From Haemaphysalis longicornis (taxonomy: Eukaryota > Arthropoda > Arachnida > Ixodida > Ixodidae), in the NCBI GenBank assembly GCA_013339765.2, contig CM023448.1:285936817-286000816 (forward strand): a DNA stretch of 64,000 nucleotides. Reading direction: 5' to 3'. Of this stretch, positions 24,598-35,734 are shown one piece after another. The notes below the pieces were generated by a model. It did not search any database. It had not been told where the DNA came from and saw only the letters and a list, made by a program, of their open reading frames with translations. Position 1 is the first letter of the stretch. The number at the start of each line of letters is the position of its first letter. A program made the position numbers and the translations under genes.

Positions 24598-25729
24598 ACC
24601 GTAAAAAAAAAAAATCCGTAATTTTACGGACAAATAACGGACCAGATGGCCGTAATAAAACAGAGCCGTGTTCCGTTTGATGCAGAACAAAGAAAATACC
24701 CGAAATTTAACGGAAGTGCGCTCCGTCTCTCAGTATACGGATGCTCTCTCCGTTTCACGTCAAACGGATCTTTTTCTGCTTTGCAAAATACGGGCGTTTC
24801 CTCTGTATGATGCAGAAAACAGATCAGTTCATTAATAACTGCAAGAAATATATTGTCGTGTCGATCGTCGGGAATTGATTGACAAGCGAAAACTGCGCCC
24901 CGACAACATTCGTGTCGTAATGAATGCGGCTCTGTTTTCGTTAGTGTCTAAAGTGTAGCAAACTTAGTGAGGACCATGAGGCCCATACCGCTGAACACGA
25001 GCGTTGTATCTTGTCTTTACGACGCTCCGGCGACGTCGCTGGCCCGGACCTGCAAACTGCACATGCGTGTATGACCGGCGCACTTGTAGAAAATATAAGG
25101 TCATTTGCGTGCAGAAGCAGAGTTGCGGAAGGTAATTTACTTCTTAAGGAATCAATATCGGTCGAAGTATTTCACCTAAAGCTTAAAACCAAAGCACAGC
25201 AAGCACTATTAATGCAGTATGAAATCGCAGTCGCAGCCAGTCACGCACATTTTTGCGAGCGCTTTCTTGAAACAGCGGAGTTGATGGCGATCAACTATTG
25301 TGGGGGCTTCGCGGAACCTTACTGCGCAAGCGCTATTTAAGAAATCGCACTTTATCAGCCAGGAAATCTGTAAGCCAGCTAGTAAACACCGATGTATGGC
25401 ACACGCAGGGTGGGCATCCATGTAGTATACAGGTTGTTCGGCACAAGTGCAGCGTTCGTGCATGCGGTGGTGCAGTGGTCTCGAGCGTCGTGCCCGTTCG
25501 ATCAACGACGCGGGTTCGATTCCTCGTCGAAGTATTTTTTTTTCTTTTATGAAGTTTCTATCAATTACGGAAAGACGTGCTTTTTGAAACGGAGTGTTTG
25601 TTTTGTTACGGCCTTTCCGTACTACGGAATGTCCGTTCATAAAATTCTTTCCGTTGTCTAAATTACGGAAATGTGTCCGGCAACATTTTACCAGCCGCTT
25701 TCTTCGTAAAATTGACCATTTTTTACAGT
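24598..25729. mobile_element. Non-autonomous DNA transposon with GTAC target duplications
   Basis: The ends are short inverted repeats (ACCGTAAAAAA at the left; complement of ACTGTAAAAAATGGTC at the right) inside direct duplications GTAC (24594-24597 and 25730-25733). Both ends are crowded with short ACGGA / TCCGT words in both orientations, including the palindrome CCGTAATTTTACGG near 24617. Such subterminal repeats are typical transposase-binding arrays. No transposase is evident in the 1.13 kb. A tRNA-like segment lies inside. The superfamily is not assigned. Confidence 0.65.
25462..25540 (+). repeat. tRNA-derived (SINE-like) segment with A and B boxes
   Basis: Internal promoter matches: an A box TGGTGCAGTGG at 25468-25478 and a perfect B box GGTTCGATTCC at 25513-25523, about 45 bp apart, followed by a T-rich run. 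The spacing and boxes fit a tRNA gene or SINE head. I did not fold a convincing cloverleaf, so a functional tRNA is not claimed. Confidence 0.55.
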
Positions 25730-26119
25730 GTACTTGGTATACGCCTGTCACGGCTTTAATCCCCCCCTCCACCGCCCTCCCGTGGGAAAAATACGCACTT
25801 TGACAAGCATTCTTCACTACTTTCCGACGATTTCACGGTGTTTCTACCAACTTCCACGGAGTAACTCAGAAAGTACCAGAAAGGGTGGCAATTTGCCTTT
25901 CAAACCGAGCAGCGTGGGGAAATCTTCGGAGGTTGGATTTTGTTCACAGTTGTTGCGATAAAGCAAAACAAAGAACTGGTTAAATATAGTGCAAAGCTGC
26001 ACACCAAGGTTGACCTACGATGGGGATGTCGTTGACAGTTTCTACGAGGCTATTGAATCGGTAACGAATAAGGGAATAGAGCTCGTCACAGAATGGTGAT
26101 TGCTAGCGATACATTAGTT

Positions 26120-26260
26120 GGATTGGCGGATAGAAATAACCCGAAGCTAATGAATACAATCTCCAGTAAACGAAGGAATAGGAAATGGACATGGGAACGT
26201 CCCAATGGTGAAGCTAAAAATGAAATCGTCCTTCATTCTAAGTAGCAATCTAAGTATTAT
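26120..26260 (+). pseudogene. RTE-type LINE endonuclease relic
   Basis: A short plus-strand reading contains RNRKWTWERPNGEAKNEI. It resembles the RKWTW.SPNG..KNEIDFI block of RTE-clade apurinic endonucleases. It is followed by stops, and the conserved IDFI continuation is lost. Degraded RTE-like sequence may extend to about 26890. Confidence 0.5.
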
Positions 26261-26860
26261 GCAGGATGTCGAGATCAAGAGCGCCGATTGCAGATCTGTG
26301 AGAGGCAGAGTGAGGCTAGACCTCAAAAGGGAATTCATAAAACTAGGGTAAGGGAGGAGACAACTTCCAGTCATGGGTCTTAGGAGCTAAGAATCATCGT
26401 TGAGACCACAATGGCCATTTTAACCGTAGCGAATGAAGGGAGCGCAGACATACCAAATGGCGACACTAGCGACAGGACCAGGGTATAGTCTAGGAAAACG
26501 CAGGATTACGAAAGTGTCAAGAACGGTGGATCAAGTCGAACTGGCGGCGCTGTCGAAATTTATTAACCGAAGCAAGGTTAGTGCAACGTGCAAAAGTTGA
26601 AGGAACGTTAAAGAAGGAAGCTTAAAAGCAAATAAGCTAGCTACTGGCAAAGGTGGTCCGTATGAATTCAGAGGTGAAACTGGTACTAATAATATGCACC
26701 ACATGGATGAGATACTGAATTACCGGAACGGTTATTTTGTGAACTGTGCGCTAAACGTTAGGCCTGAAGACAGTACTGAAAGGTAACTAAAGAGGATGGC
26801 GTAAAGTTGTTCGAAAGGAAGGGGAAAAGCTGCGAGATGAATTGGAATTGTTGCGTGCTC

Positions 26861-27466
26861 TTAATGTGCCAAGTGGATTCGCAGTATGGTGATGCACCTT
26901 AGACTGCTGACAGCTGAGTTAAGCAGGCGACCAGCGACGAACGTCGATGTTGATACTGGGCCAGGCATAACGAGATCTGACGAGTCGATCCGGGGCGAGG
27001 CGGCGAGCCCGGGCGAACAAGGGTGAACCATTGGCGAGAAAGTGGTGCGCCACACCGTGCGGGACCGATGACTGAAAAGTTGGTGGTCGGGGACGTCCGG
27101 AAACTCGGCAAGGACACTTGACCAAGGTTCGGTAACGCTTGTGTGCATCTGAAGGAGCCGGAGTGGTTGATCTCGACGACAAATGCCTTGCACGGCTAAG
27201 CTCGTCCTGGAGTTCAAGGTATGGCTGTGCTGCATGTTAATGAGCAGTTTGCAGAGCCCCAGAAAGTTGGCTCCGATGGATGGCTGCCGGACGTATGCGA
27301 TGACAAAGATCCAACGAAAGGTACGTCTGAGGCCAATGTCAATGGTCAACGACTTCTGACCATGGGTTAGTATTAGTATAGCGGTAAGAGGAGGGGAGCC
27401 GGGAGGACGGCTTCGCTCAACCAACCGTGAAGGAAGAAGGTAGATCTCAAAATAACTGTAGATCAC
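26861..27466 (-). pseudogene. Ty3/gypsy protease to RT N-terminus relic
   Basis: The minus strand reads a retropepsin-like end (FVIAYVRQPSIGANFL) and a linker. After a frameshift it reads the segment that precedes RT in gypsy elements (HGVAHHFLANG, FARARRLAPDRL). It is unrelated in sequence to the two larger LTR elements here. There are no LTRs nearby. Confidence 0.6.
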
Positions 27467-28685
27467 CTAAGTAAGGGGAATAAAAGCTTCCAAGCGTATT
27501 TTTTGAAGGCTACCACTAGCTGTAAAAATTCCATAATAATCCTCATTTCTAAGGATGATGTCAAGCAGCTTAAGTATCACACACCTATCGGCAGACTTTT
27601 GGTTGTGCACAAGCCGTTTACCATGGTAACACTTAACCACATAAGCCAATTGGTATGAGCGGCAATGCATTCGCTCAGCACTCTGAAATAATGAACAGTA
27701 GCCTACTCAAGTCACTCGAAATAATGGCGTGCAACCAATGGATACTGCGCCTTACTGAATACCTGGAGAGAAAAGTGATGTCATCCCGAAACAATGGAAC
27801 GAACGAGGGGAGTAGCACTTGAGGGCAGGAAAGTAGCGTTACTGAAAGAGAAAAAAGCTGGCCATGGAATGCCAAGCTGGCCATGGAATGCCAAGAAACA
27901 TCAATCGGGATCCACCAGGGTGATTACCGAGAGAAGGAAAGTATAGGAGATCAAAGGATGGATAGAATAAGAAAACTCGGGGGTAACAAAGGGACCGGGG
28001 CTGCACAAGATCAATGGGGACAGGCCGTCACCCTGCAGTAGAAGATAAGCCAATGAATGTGATGACAAAAATTTATCACACATGTCTCTCGAGGAGCTAC
28101 ATGCCCGCCAAAATTCCCCGCCTTAAACTAATCAAGGTTGAGTGCTAGGAGCGCAGCGAGGCTGACCAACGCCGTTATGCTGCTAAAATGCAGGAGGCTA
28201 GCGCTGCCACACAAGAACGAATGCGGAACACCGTAAGCAAAATAACAGGCACCCGAAAAGGACAACGTTCCGGAACAGCGCTGAGGATAGGGGAAAGAGC
28301 GAGCTGCCCTAGCAGCCGTGTTTCCTTGCGCGGCGATCCGCCACTCGGAGAACTTCTTTGATGACTCGTTCTGGACATCCTATAGCGTCTGTGACAGACT
28401 GTGGTTCTTCTCGGGAGTCTACCCGATCCGTAATTCATAGACTAAAGAATTATTCGCCTGCCCTATTGTTATTAGTGGGTTAACTCTTCGTTATGTCATA
28501 AAATTAAAATGGGAGGGTTTTACCGTGGCAGTAAGATTTTCAGGGTGCCTCTTAAGTGTAATGAAAGAAAAGCTTTCTTTGCATATTGGAAAGGAGGAGA
28601 CAGCTGTAGGGCACCCAATATATTTTTTTTCCTGTACTAAAAACTGCTTCTTCGCTAGGGTATGGTAGATAATAGAATCCTGCGC
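27467..28685. other. No recognised gene; gene 4 downstream region
   Basis: It contains a perfect 19-bp tandem duplication at 27855-27873 and 27874-27892 (AAGCTGGCCATGGAATGCC). Open frames here have no domain I recognise. It lies downstream of gene 4's stop and should include its 3' UTR. No canonical AATAAA is obvious close to the stop. Confidence 0.4.
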
Positions 28686-29029
28686 TCACTTGCAAGCGTC
28701 CTCCTGCAGCTCCAGATTCGTCTGGAACGTTATCCCACAGGTGAAGAATCGCCGAAGCAGCTCTTTCTTTTGGCATTCGTCAGGATATACGAACGAAGTG
28801 TTGATAACAAGACAGGTTGTCTCCGAAATAGCGGCTGAGGAGACACTTGGAGTCGTCGTAGTATAGGAAACCTCCGTTGTGGTGACTGCACTCTCTGTCG
28901 TCGTGGTTAGAGTAGTAGTCGTGGGTGGCTCAGTGGTTGTTGTGGTTGAATGAGGCTTAGTCGAAAGAGTTGGCGGTATGGTAGTCGACGTAGTTGTCGT
29001 ACTTGCGGTGGTTGTTAATGTATACGTAA
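28686..29029 (-). CDS. Array gene 4: Thr-rich plus C-cassette terminal exon
   Basis: Last exon of gene 4. The acceptor is cattctttttgcag (AG at 29031-29030). The exon is 344 bases: two bases, then 113 codons and TGA at 28688-28686. The first ~70 residues are Thr-rich (runs of TTTT), a mucin-like candidate for dense O-glycosylation. The C-cassette follows, with C-x11-C and GITFQ after the second Cys, ending DACK before the stop. Joining to the donor after 29105 restores an Ile codon. Only 75 bp of intron separates the two exons, the shortest intron in the array. Confidence 0.78.
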
Positions 29030-29104
29030 CTGCAAAAAGAATGAGGGAACTTAGTGCCTCAGCTTAGTACTGTTCCGCACAAAAGCTTTGGTTACGAGAC
29101 TCAC

Positions 29105-29688
29105 TAGGTTCGCAAACGCAGCCGGGACCACCGGGCCCTCCGGGACCTCCAAATCCTCCGGGTTCTCCCGGTTTGGGTCCTCCTGGACCTCCGGGTCCTC
29201 CTGGCCCCAAGGGCCCACCAGGTCCTCCCGGTCCTCCCGGTCCGCCGGGTCCTCCGGGTCCTCCTGGACCTCCTGGTTCTCCTGGACGCGGGCCACCGTC
29301 GCCACCGGGACCCATCGGACCACCCGGTCCAAAGGGTCCTCCGGGGCCTCCAGGCCCACCAGGGCCTCCGGGCCCACCGGGGGCTCCGGGCTCTCCTGGT
29401 TTCAAGTTGCACTGTGTTGAAGGCCCTCCCGGACCGCATGGACCTCCCGGGCCGCATGGTTGTCCCGGTTTTCCAATTCCGGTTGGTTCGATGGGGACCG
29501 GACCGGTAGGGGGTTGTGTTGTGGTCGATACTACGGTGGGCCGTACAACAACAATGCCACAAATGCCTGCATATCTGTTAATTAGTACATGGTCGAAAAA
29601 TAGGGTGGCTGGCTTGATCTTGTTGTTGTCATTGCAACCAGATTCGCTATATGCGTCCTTCGTGCAGTTCTGGAACTCCGCGATGAAG
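29105..29688 (-). CDS. Array gene 4: N-cassette fused to Gly/Pro collagen-like domain
   Basis: Internal exon with acceptor cttctttcag (AG at 29690-29689) and donor gtgagt (29104-29099); 584 bases, phase 1 to phase 1. The first ~43 residues are the family N-cassette, C-x9-C-x24-C. A Thr/Pro linker follows, then about 120 residues dominated by GGP triplets with occasional Glu, Lys, Phe and Met and a few Cys. The exon ends in a Cys pair (CVCEP). The domain is collagen-like, but Gly fills two of every three positions, so a standard triple helix is not assured; a glycine-rich structural or adhesive role is possible. The opposite strand encodes perfect Gly-Pro-Pro triplets, but the splice signals and N-cassette favour the minus strand. 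About 309 residues with the terminal exon. Confidence 0.78.
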
Positions 29689-31404
29689 CTGAAAGAAGCC
29701 AACATACAACGTATGTATTTATTGCCTAGCTTGTTTTGACAACTGCATTTCCGTAATTTTTAGTGTGAGACCCCTAACAAACGTCTTCTTGCGTCTATGT
29801 GTGCGTGTATGAAGCGTAACCGAGAATCCCCCCCCCCCCCACACACACACGCTCGCACAATACGCACTATATATTCTGCTTCCTCGGCCATAAAGGGAAT
29901 TAAAAATTACACGCACGCACAATGCGCACTAAAAACCCTGCTTCCTCGGCCACAAAGTGAACTAAAAATTCAAGTTAAGCTCAGTTTAGGTATCAGCGAA
30001 ACACTGCGAAATTCTGTGCACAAAACATACAGCTGGCTTATCGAATGCGAAATACTCGGCTTTTTTTGCCGTCCGCTCGCCCCGTGAAGCATTTTTTATG
30101 ACGGGAAGGGATCCAGGGAATATATGGGAATCAGAATTCATCTGTGATGGGGCTTGCCGCTTGGTGTTGGGCTTTTCAAATCTTCGTTTCCACTCATTTG
30201 CGCCCACAAAGAGCTCCCATTGGAACCACCTTCCCGTGACCCGGCTAAGTTTGCTTACATTTCGGCAAGTGGACTTGCCTTCGTCAGAAAAGGCAAATCC
30301 ACTTACCGAAACCTAAGCATGAGATGCGACTACTAAAAACAAAAAAAAAAAAATCAGCCCTTTCGACCTTATTCTTAAAAATTCCTCAAAATGCAATTCA
30401 AGAATTTAGCCTGTGAGCCCCTGCGCTTCGATATCAATGTACTCTAGAAACTTCGCCGTGTGCAGCAGTGTCGGCTATGCGTTTATAAATCGTTCAGTCA
30501 GTCAGCCAGTCGGACACATAATATCAATGGCCTGAAAAATTAGGCAGGGAATAAAATGCTGCCACGAACTGGCCCGCCTTCACTGTAAAAAGTACATACC
30601 AAGCAGCAGAAGGCGTGCAGTTGGTGAATGCCACGCGCACAGTCTCACGTAATATTCTACGCCCAGTGTAACTTTTCTGGAAGCGTACTTAACGTGGTAA
30701 ATTCGTCATGCCCCGCTCTTGCCGCGTAAGCGTGTCAAACCACCACTCAACCTGAGCCGAAATCATAATCGAAAGCTGAATCGTTATTAATGGCAGAAGT
30801 GAACCATAACTCATATTTTTGCCGGTAGGCTGAATCCTAATTAAAGCTGAACCACAAAAAAAAAAAACGATTACCGGTTAACGCACTTATTGCAGCACAG
30901 GGACTATCTATATTACGGGAAAAAAATGGCCCCGTAGTGAGCGTCGGTGAACTTTATTTGGTCTCTGTTTAGGATCTTTAGATTCTTTAGAATCTTTAGA
31001 CTCTTACCGAACCGACGGTTGGGGGTTCTGAACACAGACTGCAAATTCTGAACACAGACTTCTGAACACACGGCTGCGTACCCTCAAAGAGCCCTTTACT
31101 CGCCACCCTTTCGCGAGCTCATGGGGAATCTGCGACACGGTCTGATATTTCTCGCAAGTCCTATTCGTTACATTGTTCAGTGTCATACCATTACTTAACC
31201 AATATTATTCGGAATGCGTTCAGTTGTGGCTGCCCACATGTTTTTTTCGATATAGCGGACCCATTTCGTATTCTACTTAAGTAATATTTCCCTGCCAACT
31301 TTATGGGTAATGCTAAAAGGTTCAAATCTAAGGCTGAGAGATGGCACCAAGAGGCGCTGGGAATGTCAAAGTCCGAGCATAATTTCTCGGGTGATTTTGG
31401 ACTT
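29689..31404. other. No recognised gene; short direct repeats
   Basis: A C11/CA-rich tract lies at 29830-29850. A cluster of TTCTGAACACAGACT-like repeats lies at 31027-31075, preceded by repeats of CTTTAGATT/CTTTAGAAT near 30975. The region includes the presumed upstream region of gene 4 and the downstream region of gene 5. A first exon was not recognised. Confidence 0.4.
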
Positions 31405-31748
31405 TCATACGACACCCACACCTCTGTAGTGTTCAGTGATACAGACAGTGAAAGTGATGAGTCCATTCTTTCTGTTTCCATCGTACTGGAACCAGCCCAG
31501 TGCTCTTAACGGTTCGACGCCCTGGTTCTCGTAAATTCCCACGCATGCAGGAACTCCAAGATGCTGACGACGAGCTTTGTACGTTAAAAGCATATCACGT
31601 CTTGATAACGCAAGGGAAAGTGCGTACTGGCAAACGGCCTTGTTGGTGTGGTTCAGCTGCAATCCTTCCACTTCGGCGTAAAATCCGACGGCGCAGTAGG
31701 AGTACAGCCGAGCGGCTATGGTTTCGTTGCACTGCCGCATCCTGTGAC
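31405..31748 (-). CDS. Array gene 5: terminal C-cassette exon
   Basis: The acceptor is cgatttcag (AG at 31750-31749). The exon is 344 bases: two bases, 113 codons and a TGA. The motif is C-x11-C with AVGFY after the second Cys and another Cys 20 residues later. A ~70-residue extension follows, with two more cysteines. Its nearest upstream N-cassette exon is at 39958-40124. The frames join to give a Ser codon, so I pair them across an 8.2-kb, transposon-filled intron. The pairing is an inference; the exon itself has better support. Confidence 0.65.
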
Positions 31749-31959
31749 CTGAAATCGAACGCGAAAGCATTGAATGGCCCATGAATGACTTGAAAGCCGG
31801 CGTTCTCCGACGTGTGTAGCGGAAACGGCAGCTACACCCACGTGACTGCGAAGCATTCCAGAGCGCGTGCTTCGCATTAATAAAATTAAGCACTACTTCA
31901 GACGCATTGATTGCGAAAGCATAAATTCCCAACGTGCATATGTTATCTCATCACTGTTA

Positions 31960-32310
31960 TCGTCCCTCCCTATTTGCGTCTTCTCTCGGCTACTATGACT
32001 CGGCACATGCCCGCATTCGCCTTGCCACACAAAGAGGACATTTTGCGGGGGCGTACTTTGCTACTCGCCTAAGGCTAATTCTCTAATCGGCGTGCTCAAA
32101 TTGTGTAGGTTAGTGTACATCTGAGACCTGCGGCCAGAACAGATCCACTAGGTCCGGCTCTACCCCTTGCCCCTTACGCCTTTTTCTTCTCTCCGTCACA
32201 ATGACTCGGCACATACCTGCGTTGTCTCGCGATGCACAAGGAAATTTAGCGGGAACATACTTTGATACTTGCCTAATTGCCACTTCTGCTATAAGCATCC
32301 TCGCGTAGGC
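31960..32310. repeat. Diverged direct duplication, ~215-bp period
   Basis: Blocks around ATGACTCGGCACAT and TACTTTG-TACT recur at about 31975-32090 and 32192-32300 in the same orientation, with roughly a quarter of positions changed. It lies in gene 5's intron. A tRNA-like stretch with a B-box match (GGCTCGAATCC) lies further right, near 32424. Confidence 0.45.
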
Positions 32311-33401
32311 CTCCAACACACGCTCTACATCCACAAACAAATCACAAGGCTACTCTTTATGCATCTATACTCACAAAGCCTTGGTGGTCACGGGCACGCG
32401 TGTCAGTCTCATTTCGGTAGTCCGTGGCTCGAATCCCGCCGACCCAACTACAACTGAATTTTCAACACAACTGCCTCGTTTTTTCAGTCCGAGCCGTCGG
32501 CGATTTTTAATGCCAGGGACGTCGAGTTTTCGACCAACCGAGTTTACTCGTTCTTTCGCATTTAAACACAAGAAAGGAATAGCGCTACACGGCAGTGCCA
32601 TTGGTTTGTGACGCCATTATTAGGGCGCCATCATTGTTGTGACGCCATTATTATTAAAGCGTATAGGAGCCCGAGCTACTATAGGCAATGCTAGGGGCGT
32701 GGCATTGCGGTAAGGAGGCCATCCACGCCAGTGCACCGCGAATTTCCTGCATCAAAACTGATCTTTTTTTATTGTGGAATGTAACGCGCCGAAGCTACAC
32801 GTGGATTATGCGGCGCGCCGTGGTGAAGGGCTCCTGATTAATTCTGTCCGCCTAGGATTTACTTTGTTTCTCCTTCTGCATTGACTCCCCACAAGGCGCG
32901 CACCTCTTTTGGACACGTTGGCGGGACAGGTTGGCGCATTCGTCATTAGGACGTATTCGTCATTAATACGTGTGTACTCTCTCCAGCAGCGCTATTTTCA
33001 CGTCCACCGTCGACATATCTCCGGTGGGACTATTTTGCTGGCAACCTTTATATTTTTTCTTTCAATTACTTAACAATTAGCCATGCAATTGAATATTTAA
33101 TTTATAACCCTAACCAGTTGGCCTTGCTAGCTAAGTCATCCCCTACATTTCTCAAGCACTCGCTGGTGCATTCGGAGGCTCCACGTGTCGTAGAAGCGTG
33201 TGGCGCTCTTGGTCTTTGGTCAGTTTTTTCGGAGTGAGAGAGCCAGTCATCAAAGCAGCTGCTCGTGTATTTACGGTTTTCTTTAACGATTTCAGAGGAA
33301 AGCTCGGTGCAGCCAGTGTGCGAGTTAATTGGCAGTATGGACAGCGAGGCGTTCCATAGCACGCGTTTGTTTACGAAGTGATATGTGTGGATGGACGCCA
33401 A

Positions 33402-34593
33402 GGGCTTTCCGGGTCATACAGGATGGCATGGGTTAAGCGCTAAAAAAGACGGATTCATGCAAGGCGAAAGACAAGCGATATCAGACAAACAAGGCTTTCG
33501 CTTAAACCCCCACCCCACCACGGGTTTGTTCAGGGGAAGCCGTAAAATCCGGTGAAAATTTCTAGATAAGCGGAGTTTCGAGTTGAGCGAAATGCCGAAG
33601 CTTTGCGGCCAGGTCACTGAAGGAAGAGTTCGTGCCGGTAACAAAATCTCCGCTGCACAGGGGAACTTTCGTGATAAAGGCGAAACTCTTCGCAGGTAAA
33701 GCAATATTTTATTATTGCGGATGAAAACTGCCTGTGCTCAATGCATTTCATCAATTGTTGGTCGCCACCGCTACATTCTACCTTGTTGCGAAGCAGGCGC
33801 AGCATGTTTCCTGTTTCAGCCATTGTAGAAACTTCTCGAGGCTCCTCTTCGTCCGCATGATCAGCTGCACCGTCCACAGCTACCTCAACGATGTAGGCGG
33901 CAGACAGCATTCCGGCAACGGGGAAATCGGCGTTATACAGCGCGTACTCATCGTAAATTTGCAGCTCACGACCATGTACGATGCGTTCTATCAGCTGCCT
34001 ATAGCGGACTTCTCTGTCAAGATTTCCTGATATTTGCGGTCTCCCGAAAAAAAGTTTCGATATAAATGGGGCAAATACATAGCGCCTATGGGAGGTGAAT
34101 GCACGGCGAGAAAAAGATTAGACTTAACCGCTATTTCGATATATCTGAGTTCAACGGGGTAAGGACACCTGGCGTGATTGATAGTATCATTCGATAAAGT
34201 GTCTGGTATCACAAATGCCTGTTTATTTTCGCTACGTTCAGCTTAGGTCGAGGCATAAACTGCTACTGTTGAACCGTTTGAACAACTACCTCGTATTTTA
34301 TCGATTATACGCTGGAGCTAGCTACCGTTGCGACGCCCCTAACACGGCTTCGCTGCTTCTTGCCTACTAAGACTAATCGCCTTCTTTAAAATCTCCCTCA
34401 ACTCGCTCAACTCGAAACTCCGCTTATCTAGAAATTTTCACCGGATTTTACGGCTTCCCCTGAACAAACCCGTGGTGGGGTGGGGGGGTTTAAGCGAAAG
34501 CCTTGTTTGTCTGATATCGCTTGTCTTTCGCCTTGCATGAATCCGTCTTTTTTAGCGCTTAACCCATGCCATCCTGTATGACCCGGAAAGCCC
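33402..34593. mobile_element. Tigger/pogo-like DNA element with long terminal inverted repeats
   Basis: A 1.19-kb element. Its ends, starting GGGCTTTCCGGGTCATACAG and closing with its complement, are inverted copies over about 180 bp on each side, nearly identical. The interior keeps a C-terminal fragment of a transposase on the minus strand. No TA or other target duplication is evident at these ends. It lies in gene 5's intron, directly beside the LINE to its right. Confidence 0.75.
33614..33985 (-). pseudogene. C-terminal remnant of a Tigger-like transposase
   Basis: The frame reads VHGRELQIYDEYALYNADF, then an acidic stretch (HADEEEP), then a helical tail. This arrangement resembles the C-terminal regions of CENP-B-type Tigger/pogo transposases after the DDE domain. 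The catalytic DDE portion is absent, so the element is non-autonomous. The family call is from general similarity only. Confidence 0.45.
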
Positions 34594-34635
34594 AGTTCTC
34601 AGGATTATCTTATCATTCCGGGTTGGACAGACACT

Positions 34636-35704
34636 TTGGGATTCTATGACTACGTTATATTCTATGACTACGTTAGCCGTGTGACGTCAGCCTCCCCGAA
34701 TTCCACGAGCCTACTTAAACTCCGGAAAGCCGCCAAGAGCCCGGGGCACGACACCGCATTCCGCAGTATGCTGACGCCGCTCCTAACGTTTCAGGTTGGT
34801 TACTCCAAATTTTCTAAAGAATTTAGGAGAAGCAATCGTTTCCTTGTGGCGGTGTCGTACCCCTACGACTTTAACTGGCGAAAGCTCTTGAACCTGTGCT
34901 GTGACATGTGTGCCCTGCAGCTAGCTAGTGCACTGATCCTACTCCTATCAGGCGATGTTGAGCAAAATCCCGATGCTATACAGAATTTACCGATGCTATA
35001 ACAGAAATTCTCTCAATTTTGTCGACTATCCAAGCTGACTTAGAAGCCCTTAAGGCCGCTCAAGAAAACCAGTCAAAACTAATTTCCATCTTGTCAGATC
35101 GTATTTCCGCTTTCGATGCTGCCTCATCCAACCTCTCTCCCCCACCCACATCCCACGAAAACCAAAAGCTTAAGAAAGATATAGAAACCCTCCAAGCCGC
35201 CCACACTGACACCAACAACCGCATGCGTCGCAACAACCTACTTTACTTCGGACTCACCGACAACCCAAAAGAAACTTGGAAAGAATCCGAGCAGTCTATT
35301 CAAACCTTTTGTTCTCAGCGATTAGGGCTTCAACTCGACACAAACAGCATTGAGCGAGCCCACAGAGTTGGTAAATTCACGCCGAACAAAAACCGTCCGG
35401 TCGTTAGCAAGCTTGCCCCCTTTGAAAAAAAACCAAGGAAAATATCCTGGCATGTGGACGCAAACTCAAGGCCACCGACTTCGCTATTCGGGAAGACTTG
35501 GCCCCTGCGACGCGCATTGCCCGTTCTGAACTGCTGAAGTTCATCCGTCCCCAGGCATGTGCATTCTTACTTAATGTCGACAAACTTCACGTTGGTAACA
35601 AATGCTACTCATATGATCCCCTCTCGGACAGCGTTGTTGATAGCAATCGACCCGCTCGCAGCACCGTGAGCAGTGTGGAAGGTAGAAAAATTGATAAGGA
35701 ATGA
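34636..35704 (+). pseudogene. LINE ORF1: 2A-like leader, coiled coil, RRM-like region
   Basis: The first segment (to 35001) ends with a hydrophobic stretch and GDVEQNPDA, a near match to the 2A ribosome-skipping motif (consensus D-[VI]-E-x-N-P-G-P), with its final Gly-Pro changed. A small duplication of GATGCTATA just after it shifts the frame. The next segment (35019-35537) has a heptad-rich coiled coil, then an L1-type ORF1 RNA-binding region (RRNNLLYFGL, ERAHRVG). A further frameshift leads into the last segment (about 35498-35704). Confidence 0.65.
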
Positions 35705-35734
35705 CGGCTTCCGACATCACCCATCACCACTAAC

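Noticed and set aside
25462..25540. Functional tRNA gene
   Set aside because: A and B boxes are good, but I could not fold a cloverleaf and it lies inside a transposon. Recorded as a SINE-like segment instead.
26861..27466. 201-residue host gene on the minus strand
   Set aside because: Contains gypsy protease and pre-RT blocks with a frameshift; a retroelement relic.
29173..29739. Plus-strand collagen-like ORF of 188 codons
   Set aside because: It begins at a TTG, lacks splice context, and overlaps gene 4's well-supported minus-strand exon. Treated as an antisense shadow of the repeat.
33102..33401. Minus-strand 99-residue frame with several Cys left of the Tigger-like element
   Set aside because: Cys spacing does not match either cassette, and I see no splice signals in phase.
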